A stretch of DNA of 64,000 nucleotides from Enoplolaimus lenunculus. Taxonomy: Eukaryota > Nematoda > Enoplea > Enoplida > Thoracostomopsidae. Below, in pieces: positions 50,001 through 62,000 of the stretch (position 1 is its first letter; each line of letters opens with the position of its first letter). The DNA is taken from the NCBI GenBank assembly GCA_030248215.1, contig JASANG010001941.1, positions 62,001 through 126,000 of the forward strand, written 5' to 3'. The notes beneath the pieces are model-generated. The model was not told where the DNA came from. It saw only the letters and a program-made list of their open reading frames with translations, and did not search any database. The position numbers and the translations under genes are program-made.

Positions 50001-53000
50001 CCAGCGGCTGAGTCTCTCTGACCCCCCTTTGGCTACGGCGGATCCAAGCCATGCTTGACGTTGTCACATGGCACATTTCAAAGTTTTGCTACTACAGACC
50101 AACTTCTAATTTTGCGCAACAATGTTCCCTGTCTTGTTGCTGTATCCGGCACTGTTGTTTTTGCTGCAACCTTATAAGCAACTCACGCTTAACGAGTTCG
50201 GGCTTTTATAAGAGTTGAGAAAATTTTTGATAAAAGAACTATACTCTTCAATATACGTCCGATTATAAATCTATATATTAAAACTGGAACGCCCCACATA
50301 CGTATTCTGGGCAACTTTCCAGCATTACTTTGTTTACAACAATTTTTTCGGAAATACACGTGATTGTTCTATGAAAGGAAAATTTGCAACGAAATTTTGG
50401 TGCTTTCGCTACTTTTGCGCATTGGTCAAAGCTGGCAGACTATAGTTACATTTATACCTGGAATGCACTATTAGCAAATTTTAGTGTTCACTGCCACAAT
50501 GCTTATCGCTAAAGAATTCAACAGCATCACCAAACGAAGATGCTTCGAGACTGACCATGCACCGTCGACGGCCGAATAATAAGGGCCAACAGACATCGAA
50601 ACGGAACCAACAATCTCACGTTTCATTGGCAGCTCATAACTACCGTGAGCCAATCACGTTTGTAGACGTCAACACAGGACGAAAAATTGAGTCAATAATT
50701 ACGACAGAAACAATAACTACAACTACAACAAGTACAACAACTACAACAACAACGACAATAAGAACAAGAGCAACAGCAACAACGAAACTAACACCAAATA
50801 CGTCGCCATGGAACCCGTCGGCAAGTCAACCTTTGCCATGGCAACCGTCGCCTACGCAGCAGTCACCATGGCAGCCGTCGCTTACGCAGCAGTCACCATG
50901 GCAACCGTCGCCTGCACATCATCAGTCACCATGGCAACAGTCGTCAAAAGTGACGGTGTCCAGACAACAGTGGCCACTGCAGCAGTCGACCAGGCGACCG
51001 TTACACAAACAACCGATTTCACAAGTTGCATCAGATCATAAAACAAAAGAAAATAGTTCAACGAGCGACGAATCACAACAACACGAACAATCGCCACCAG
51101 TGGTTGCAGTTCGAAGTTTGCCGTACGTCGACACCCGCGATCATCCGTCAAAATGGATCACAGGTCGATGGTCTCAGGTACGCGTAAAATGGGGTGTGGT
51201 AAAGTGGATGCATTCTTTGGCATATTTTTCGCGTAGTCGTAATCTCGAACGTTTTTCCGGAATTGGGATGCTGCTATATTGTGCTGCTGGGCACGCGGCG
51301 TATCCAGAAAATCGTATTTTTTACAAAAAGAGGGGAAAATTGTAGACGTTACCATTTTATCGCAAAAAAATTTCTGATGGAGGGCGTACGAGTCCTCCGG
51401 CCGTCTTCGCTTCGTAGATAAACTGTTGCCTTCTAATTTCTAGGGTTCCTTTCACATGGTTCTGCTGTGTTGATTATTCGTGAATGAAACCGTTTGAAAT
51501 CATGTCATTAGCTGCAGATTTATAAAAGAATCTACCGTTGTCACTTGAACGGTAGTGAAGTTTAAAACAGAATAATTACCGGGGAAAAGTTGTCTTCCAC
51601 TATTTTTAGTGTACAGCGTCCTGTGGTTCAGGCCGACAACGGCGCGCAGTTGCTTGCCGAGACAAATACGGACGAATCCTTGACGATCTCTACTGTAGCT
51701 ATACTAAGAAACCGGCGTCCAATCGAAATTGTCAGAACGGTACTTGTGTTCGACGCCACCACTCCAAACTAACCAACCACGCGCCGCCTGTGCACGCTCA
51801 ACCACGCCGCAATCATTCCAACCAATCACAATCTGAGAAATCATCGATGTCGTCTGCAGTAAAACAAGAGACGTCCTCGCCGTCCACAGTAAAACAACAT
51901 ATGACGTCATTGCCGTCACTAGCAAGACAACTGGCGTCATCGCTGCCCACAGTAAAACAAATGACGCCATCGCCGTCTACAGTAAGACATCAGATGACCT
52001 CATCATCATCTACAGTAAGACAGCAACTTGTGACACAGCAACATGTGACGTCATCGCGAAATAATCAAATTTCGAGCCGACTTAATTCAAGCCAATTAGC
52101 GTCAACTCGCGGCAGACAACGTGCACCGGTAACCAATAGCAACAGACCCCGTAGCCATGCGCGAGGACGCGCTGTCTGGCGTACTGGGGCTTGGACTAAG
52201 GTAAGTTGAACCGGTTGTCAATTCGTCTCAAGTAAATGTACCCGACACCCAACTGCAACATATTTTACAGATATTTTAGTCTTGCGTATTTTTTACCTCC
52301 AGCTGTTCCCTGTTTCCAGTCAACAACATGTTGAAATGCTTTGTATGCAGTGAATAGTCATAGATCCCTAATACTGCATTGTGCTGTAATGAAATTATGA
52401 TATAGGACTCATCAGAACGGTCATTTCTGACGCCGGCCAAACACCCAATACTGACCACTGGCTAAAAGTATGTTTTTCAAGTATTTAAGCAGAAGACAAG
52501 AAACTGTGATGTCGGCATTAGTTCCAGCCAACTTTGCTTGTATTAATGTCAAGCTTATAAAATTTTCATTAATTTTAATGAACGATACGAGCATGGTAGT
52601 TTACACATAAAATAACTTGTCTTGAAATTTCAAGACTCCTAATTTCTTAAATTTTCAAGACATAAATGTCTGAAATTTCTGACATTAATAGCCTTAAATA
52701 GCTCGGAAATTCGTAAATCATTAATGTTTTATATTAAAAAATTACTGTTGTCAATTTATAAGAAATAAATTTCTTCCTTTCAAGAAATAATTTTCTTCTA
52801 TTTTAAGGAGATTTTAATTTACTGATTTTTATGTACGTAAAAAAGTTGGCCCGTTTATATTCTTAGTAGCGTATATAAATAATCAAATTTTAAGGATATT
52901 TCGGGTTGAGCTCAAGCTCCCACCAACCTAAGTTTATGTCCCGGATGTATCTTAGGTTGTAAAATTAGGGTATTTTTTGAGCTTTAGCCCCAAATTTTGA

Positions 53001-56000
53001 AGTCGGTTGCTTGGAAAATCATTGTTTTATATTTCAGAAATATTTGTCTATCGTTCATAAAACAAAGTCTTAAACTTCAAACTTTTAAGTCTGAAAGATT
53101 TCACACCAATATTTCCGAAAATTGAAGACATAAAAGTCTGCAATTGCAGACATATATGTACTGGATACTGCATTAAAACATAATTCTCTTAAATTTCAGA
53201 CAATATTTCTTGAATATAAGTCAATTTATTTTGTGTGTACGCACGAAGCAGTGTGCCCAGTGGTTATTTTAAGGCTACGGCAAGTCTCTGAAACTGTTGT
53301 GCACCAAATAAAGATAGGCTTCGTTAAAGCAAGCACGTAGTTAAACATGTCTGGACAACTAAGGATCAGAACAAAGCTGGAATAGTGAAAGAAAACTCGC
53401 GAGCGAAACGATCTATAAGACAGTTTTGTTTTTACTACCTTACAAGGGGCATCGGTTCCATTTCGTCCCAACTGTTCCGTAATCATAGGACGCATGCAGT
53501 TAAAAACACTAATTTACTAACCTTTCATAGTTTAGTTTAGCTATGTATGCTTTTAGAAGTTTATAAGATATATAGCTATAATTTCGGTGTGAAAATTTGA
53601 AAATATTTACCACGATACCATGATATGTTTTATAAATATTACTAAAGCTAGAATGCCTCACATACAAGCCCAAATATGGCAAATAGGGCTTCAAATGTTA
53701 CAACCATGTTGACTAGTATTTGTTGCTGCAGAAACGGTTTCGAGAAAAAAATAATTGTTTACCGTTTGTATGGTTCGGAATCATGGTTTTAGTGCCGCTT
53801 TTGCATTTGTGTTTTGGTTCATAATTCATAGGTAAAATATCGAATTTGGTCAAAATTATGAGGCCGTTTTTGAAGGTTTTTCGCCCGCTTCAATACCTTT
53901 ATTTGGCAATCGTCATGGTACATGAATGTTATTATTTTGTTTTTAATATGCATGTCGAAATTCAGTTTCATCCACTCTAATCTTATTATATTTAAAAAGG
54001 TTCATACCAGGATGCAACCGGAATTCCGGTTCCGAGATTTTGTCACCTTCCGGTTCCGGTTCCGGTAAATTTTTACCGAAATTTAAAATTTCGGTATTAA
54101 ATTTGGTCAATGGAAATTAATATATTTTAGTAAAATATGACGATAAAAATTAAATAGCTTCATTAGTATAGTATGCAAACCGTGACAATCGCCAAAAATA
54201 AACCATGGAAGGTAGATTTAGCTTCCGTGGATTACTAAAATCTAAAATGCAGCAGATAAAGGGAATACCTTTCTCCAATTAAAATTATTTTACAAGTAAT
54301 ATTGCAAAAAAAATTAAAATGAATTTTTCGGCGGCTTGTATTTTCCATTTTCCGGCTCCGGTTCCTGTTCCGGTAAATTGTAATTCCGACTGCACCCTGG
54401 TTCATATATATCTAAGTCAATTACTTTCTGCTAACACGTAGTTATTAACGTAAAAATATTTTCGGAACCAACACTGTAGGTTCCAATAAGTTAATTATTC
54501 AACTCGGACGGAAAGTTAGTTTTTTCTAAGATAATAACAGTAAACTTCAACTCACTCTGAGTTGAATTGATTGTCACTCTGAGTTGAGTTGATTGTCACT
54601 CTGAGTTGAGTTGATTGCGGCAGAGTTTATTAATTAAATCAGAATGAGTGGAATTAACTCAGAATAGTAGTTCTGATAGTCCTAACTCAGACTGAGTGAT
54701 TCAACTCATTCTGAGTTAAAATCAACTCACTGGAATTTAGTGTGAATCAAGATGTTCGTGGCACTTTATTTTTGGATTCTAAGATACGCTTGTGCCCTGC
54801 TTGTAACACCTACTTAAGTTACTGTTCATCAGAGACCAGCAAGGGTGTGAGCCGAAAACGGAAAATGCAAAATTTCATAACCAAAACTTTGTGTTAAGAT
54901 TTAACGCTAAAATTGTTACGTTTCGGTTCTCGATGCCTTCTTTCGCGAGTTTGATGTCACCCGTTGTTGGTTCCTCTTCGTCGCTCTTGTTGTTTATAAC
55001 CTAAACTTGTGTGTTATATTCTTGCAGTGTTCTTCCAGTTGCCAAAATCCGTCAGGAGTCGAATCGGTAGGAGGTGTCCAGCGACGCTTAGTCGCATGCT
55101 TAGTGGTAGCATCTCTGCGACGTCGGCGTCGCTCATTTTATGCTCCGTCGAATTATTGTTCAGCAAACAAAAAACCAGCCAACCAGCGCCGCTGTAACGA
55201 TGATCGCGAGTGCAATGAATTAACCAATCACAAACTAGGAAATAGTAAACAATTTGCGTGGCGTGTTGGCGATTGGTCAAGTGTAAGAGTCATGTGAATT
55301 CTCAATTGAGCATAGCATCTGTCGTTTAGTTCAGTAACTGGTCTATAAACGAACAAACATGTGGCAGACAGCTGTCAAAATTTCCACTGAATTTGAACAA
55401 ATTATGTCGGAAAAGGTTCCAATCTTCAAAGCTTTCTAACCGCTGGTTCGAAAATTACAAGAATTCCCATTAATAACTACAACAATAGATGCTATACACA
55501 TTTGAGAATATTTGCGTAGATTTAAAGCTTGTATGATTTCTGAAAGATGGAAGTGAAGTGACTTGCGGCCACTCCACCGCAATTTCGCCCCAAGAACTTG
55601 ATTTTGAAGCCGTCCTATGGGGGGTCTCACAAGAACATACGTCCTCATTTACCCCACCAAAATACTAATCATCGTTTAACGAAATAGTTGACTAATTAAC
55701 AATATTTTGTTCGATTTCTAAGTTGATTTCCATATTTTTTAAAATAAAATTTTTAAACCTGATGCAAAATTTTTTAGCTTACGTTTGAGGTGCAAAATTT
55801 TGAATTTGACAAAAATTCATGATCATGGATCCGGTTGCCTGTCGGGGTAACTAAATTCGTCCCGCTCCAAGGCGCTCCATGTGGCTCCACTTCCAACTTT
55901 GCAATATCCTACCAATCGACATCATCGACAATAACTTGTGTACACCGTGCGACTAAATTTTTATACCTGTCATGTATAACTTTGCAAACAATTGTTACTT

Positions 56001-59000
56001 GTGCGCTTTGACGGATTCAGCGGGAGGTCACCCAGAATTAGTTTCTTCAAAAGAAATCAAAAATAAATTAAAATAACTTTTTTATGAATATTAATTACTA
56101 AAATTGAGTTTGGCTTCTCGTTCGCTTCACTTTCGAACTGTTGTTCACTGTATCGCACTGCGTTCCCGATAAGTTGAGCGCTAAAATGACGTCCGGTAAC
56201 TCGCATACGACCCGGTTCTACCATTATATCTCGAGCGCCCCCCTTTTTAAAATTCTGTATCCGCAACTCGATGCGGTACGAGTCCAGGGCCGGAGCAGAC
56301 CCGCCCCATACACCCATTTGGGCGTGGCCCCACCCCTGAAAGGGCCCCCACCCTAAAACCGGTTGAAACAAAAACCGTCGAAATTTTAAAATGCATATGG
56401 CTTCTCACTCGCGAGTTTGGGGCTCCCCACCCTTAAGTTTAGGGAGAGCCATCCACCCTTGTGTGTGAACCATGTCACTTTATGTATGCGGCGTCAAATA
56501 TGCTCTTCTTATATGTTAATTCAGTGGTATTCATTTGATAGTGACCCACCTTTAAACAAGGGGTGGTCGGACAAAACGCAACACTTGGTGGTACATTGTA
56601 GTATCATACGGCACCCCATGTTTAGTTATTAGTCCAACTTTATTCTATAAATTAGATTATATAACCTTAAATGGTAAAACGTTACCAGCTGGAACACACC
56701 AACCAAAAGCGTTCTGGTTCTTTTCAATAAAGTCTTTTGATGCGCGTTGTCTTGCATTATTTGAGTTTAAAATTTAATTTCTAACCGTAGTTGTAGTTTT
56801 CATCACCAACTTTGACGTTTATGACAATGTGTCTTTAAGTTTGCCACCCGATAAGCGTTAATTTTTGACTAAGTATGCCGTGTAAGCTACCGTACTAATA
56901 CGTTCATTTGGGTTAATTTTTAAACATATCAAACGCAAAGCGAACGATGTAAAATAGCATTTAGTGAACGGAAATTTGTTTCTATAATTACGTCTACTAG
57001 CGGATCCAGAGATGGTAGCGGAGGTATTAGTTTTTTGTGATAAAATGGTAGAAGGACCTACGGTACAATTTTTCCTTTCCGAAAAATTTTTCAGATATGT
57101 TGCATACAGTAAAAATTGCTTTTCATAACTTTTGCCAGGCCGCCCTCACGTCACAAATTTCTGGATCCGCCGTTGATTACGTCATAGGAACTTATTTCTC
57201 TGGATCCACCGTTGATGACGTCATAGGAACCTATTTCTGGATCCGCCGTTGATGACGTCATAGGAACCTATTTCTGGATCCGCCGTTGATGACGTCATAG
57301 AAACGTATTTCTGGATCCGCCGTTGATGACGTCATAGGAACGTATTTCTGGATCCGCCGTTGATGACGTCATAGGAACACTTATTTCTGGATCCGCCGTT
57401 GACGACATCATAGGATTTGGTCTTGCTTTTAAGTTGGTCGCAATAACCATTCCACCACATAAAAGTGTAACATCTCGAATCACCTCGGACCATCGGTTCG
57501 ACCACGTTTTGTGCTCGCAGCATTGAAACATTTACGTTCACACAATCACAGATTTGCATAAAAGTGAAGTATTTGATTAAAAATCAATTGTAATATTTTG
57601 GTTTCAGTGCACCCAAACCTGCGGGGTCAGTACTCAGCGGCGACAGCTCGAATGCATAGATCAAACTTCAAACCAGATTCTCGATTCTTCAAGCTGTCGT
57701 ACTTTAAATCCGACGCCAATCAGTTATCGGTTATGCCAGGTATCATCATGCCCTAGTAGCACTTCTTCACCCAACTCAAAACCTCTATCAATAACCAGAC
57801 CATTTCACCCTGAACCTAAGCCTAACTCACATCCTGCCGTAGATGCTATGGTTCCACGATCTCAACATTTATCTTTATCTCCGTCATTGAACGCTGATTC
57901 TACTACGCAAGCCAGCAGCAGAGGCACCAGAACTTATGCGGGTAACCAAAATGCCAAAAATGACAACAGAACAGGTGATAAGCAGCTTCGAAAAGGAACG
58001 CAAAGACGGGCCCGTACAGGAGTAACGAAAGGTAATGGTCAAAATTCGAGGCGTAAAGCGTATGATAGCGGCAGTGTTAGATCAAGATATCAATGGCTTG
58101 CTGGAAGATGGGGACTGGTAGGTTTAAAGTGCAGTTTTGGTTTGAAATAAAATTAAATTTTGTAAAATATGCTAAAAATTTTAAAATTTTTCATATGCCA
58201 CCTAAAACAAGCGACACTGCTTGTCTCTTTCATGTATTGACGCAAATGGTGCTAGCAAACAAACGACCGTTGTTAAGAAACTCAACTTTGTTTTTTTTTG
58301 TTTGAAATTATTTACTGTAATGTCAATTTTTTCAGGACGGTAGTCACTAAACATAACAATTGCCCAGTTATTACGAGGCAAGGATGGATATACGGGGATC
58401 TCGGGATAGGATGCTCTCATGGGGCTCCAAACCTCATAATTTATAACAACTGAGAAACCAAGTACGAAACGTGTTAAAAGTTTCGTGTGACGGGCATTTT
58501 AAAGTTAATATCGGATCCTCCCACCGAGAAATTCTAGATCCGCCACTGTTACATGGGGTGCACGGTCTTAAATTCCTATGCTGCGTGTATAATTTGTTGT
58601 TCTGTTTAAGTTTACTTTAGTAATTATATTTCACTCTTATCTGATACATTTTCAAAACTAAAATTTAATTTAAAAATTAAAATTTAATTTAAAATTTTAA
58701 CTGCAGCAAATGCTGCGACCTAAGATAACACTTATAGTAAAAAATTAAAATAGAAATTTAATTTAAAGAAAAATATTTTAAAAATACTTTAAAAAATTAA
58801 AATTTAAGTTAAAAATTAAAAAATTAAAATTTTCCAAAATACACTTATTCCATCAATATATAATAAAATAATATAAAATTACAATATAATTAAAATTTAA
58901 GTTAAAAATTAAAAAATTAAAATTTAACTTAAAAATTAAAAAATTAAAATTTAATTTAAAGAAAAAAAATAAAAATTTAATTTAAATATCAAAAAAATTT

Positions 59001-62000
59001 AAATTTATTTTAAAAATTAAAAAATTAAATTTAAATTTTTTAAGTGTTCAACAACGTGCGGTCATGGCCTAAGGACACGCCGTATTACTTGCATTGATGT
59101 TTACAATAAGTCAAATGCGGTGAGCGATGACAAGTGTCACGTGACAGGCAACCGAAAGCCGCAAATGACTCATCGGTGTCGGATGGCAACATGCCCACAG
59201 TGGCATGCTGGTCATTGGTCTTCAGTAAGATCTTAGCCCGCACTCTCAAATATGTATAGCACCTATCACCAGTTACGATTACGTCTTGTAACTTTCGAAC
59301 CAGTGAACAGTATTCACATTTGATTTGCTGTACTTTTGTGCCAATTTTGAGATCTGTAACTACAGTAAAACCGATCGCTAACTCGTGATTGGTGCTTTAT
59401 ACATTTGAGAGTATGGGTTCTGGAGTAAACGGTGAAAGGCAGAGCCGCGACTAAGAAAGGTTTCTGTTAAGACAAAATTTGGTCCAATTAGAACACTTTT
59501 GGCCTAGCTTGTTCGTAAACACATGGCTCAGCTGACTCTTTTATACTCCCAAGCAACAGCTTTCTTTAATTTAAAACTGACAAACCCTCGGGGGTGGGCT
59601 ATTTAAAAAGTGACCCCCTCTTGATATTGTGGACCCGCAAACGAACCAGGATTGTAAAAAATTATATAAACTTTTTGTGATGAAAGTGTAGAAAAATGAA
59701 CAAAGCGGTCGTGTCGAAGTTTATGAAAAGTTAAAGAAAGCAAACGTTTTTAGTTTGAAATATATTTAACAGTGGCACAGCCACCTACAGTGTGTAGCCA
59801 GATGGTTGAGTTGCAAGCGTTAATATTTTTTAAAATGTTTTTATTTCTGTTTATGTATTAAAGCTGGAACGCCACACATACGTAATTTGGGCTGTGTTTT
59901 TCAACATTGAGATATGTCTATATGTGAAATTCATTATATATTGTACAATTATTCATGTAGAGTAAAGAATTATAAACAGTCGACATATGTTTTTAGACAG
60001 CATTGTTCAATATTTAAAATATATTGTCTTTCTATATATTCGATCATTTCTTATTAAATACAATGTTTAAACGTGTCTATCATATCCATGTATATTAGAA
60101 ACCTTACTGCTGCTATTTATCTAACGAATATGGAACTGAAAAAGGAACTTCATACCCAAATTTGACCATTAAACTTTTTCATTGTACACTGTATTCTATA
60201 TTTTGGAACTATATGTCTATTACGATAGTTGCACAAGTGGTGCAACTGTGTTTACTAGTATCGAAATATTTGGTGGCGCCGTCCGTCACCCGTACGGTGC
60301 CATTTGTTAACCGTACGGCACCGTATCGGTGACGGACGGCACCGTGCGGTATCGTACGTATATAACTCACGTACGATAACGTATATGGCGACGGACGGCG
60401 CCGTACGGTTGACGCGCGGTGACGGACGGCGCCGTACCGGTGACACACGGTTACAGACGGCGCCGGACGTCAAGCATAGCGCAACCCTAATAAATGATTT
60501 CCACTATTAAGGAATTTTATATGTTTAGTTAGAGACAAACTGATTTTACACATTTTTGTATCAATAATTTTTTTCTAGTGTTCGGTTACATGCGGTTCCG
60601 GTGTTCAAACGCGAACTGTTCGTTGTCAATCAGGGATAGTGAGACGAAATCGACGAGCTATTGAACTCGAGGACTCGCACTGTCACTCAGCCGGCCCTAA
60701 ACCGCCTCAACGTGCCCAGTGTCACGCAACGGTTTTTGCAAACGACACCCGGTGCCAAGAACCTGTTGTTCGATATAAATGGATCGTATCCGCGTGGTCT
60801 GAGGTACAATTTTCAAACATTACATTTTGGCCTGTTTAAATTTAAGGCTTTTAATATTTGTTTTAAGTGAGTTGTTAGTATGAGACTAAGAGACGATTGA
60901 AGACTCTTTGAAGAAGAGTACGCAACTTACTCGGCGTTGCGTGGTACCCGCCCGATTTTCATGACGTTCTCTTATTAATGAAACAGGCCAATGTTAAGAA
61001 CAAGGGCGGAACAGTATTATAAGCATATTCCTAAGCCTAAGCCTAAAGCCTAAGCGTAAGAATGAGTATATTCCTAAGGCTAAGCCCAAGCCAAGCTAAA
61101 ACGTTAGTCTAAAGCTTAAGTTTACTCTATTTTAGAGTCCCACAGAAAAACGTTCCGCACCTGATCTTTACATGGGCCGGCACCCGATGTTAATGAAGTT
61201 TTCTTATTAATGAAACACAACAAACACAGCTCTGAAAAATATAACCGCGGACGATTTGGCAACGTTGAACAGCTTAAACACAAGTTAAAATTAAAAAAAA
61301 TTGGTGACGTGTACCCAACCATCTCCGTCATAAATGAGGGGGTTGGTCCAAATTGCAACGATGCGCTGGGTACATTCTTTTCTATGTAAAATGTATATAC
61401 CAAGTTGTGTACTTTTGATAAAGAGAGATCATACACTTTTGGTAGGATTAATAGGTTTCACGAATATACATCCACAGACAGGGTGATACATTTAGCAGAC
61501 CGAGGGTTTTAAGGACCTGGTCGATATACTTACACTGCAAAAAATGGTGAGTCAAATTGACTCTCTCGGAAATGGAGTCGAATTTTGACTCAGGTTGTGT
61601 AGTCAGGAAAACCTATTTCGGACAGAGTCAATTTCACTCACCATGTTGACAGAACATTTCATTGAGTGAGTAAAGACAATTTTAATAGTCAAATCTTAAC
61701 CGAAACTTATTAACACAGTTGTAAGAATGTGGAATATTCTTCGTTTGTGCTGAACTGCTGGTTTATTAAATTTTTACAGGACTGTTTCTAAGGAAGTCTC
61801 AATTTAACTGGACCACAGAACTTGAAAAAGTTAGCATATCCTATGCAACGTACTTCTGACATGCAGTACTGTGAGACTTTGTTTACTTCTGCGTTGAATG
61901 CAGCCCAAAATACGTATGCGAGGCGTGCCAGCTTTAACAATATACACAAACTGTTATAGCAAAATCGCCATTAATATATTTTACTACACAAAATAGTGGG

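Noticed and set aside
50557-51345. Independent protein starting at 50557
   Set aside because: The frame is the linker of exon 26 read past its GTACGC donor; upstream it joins CSLPQC and downstream KWITGRWSQ, both TSP1 parts.
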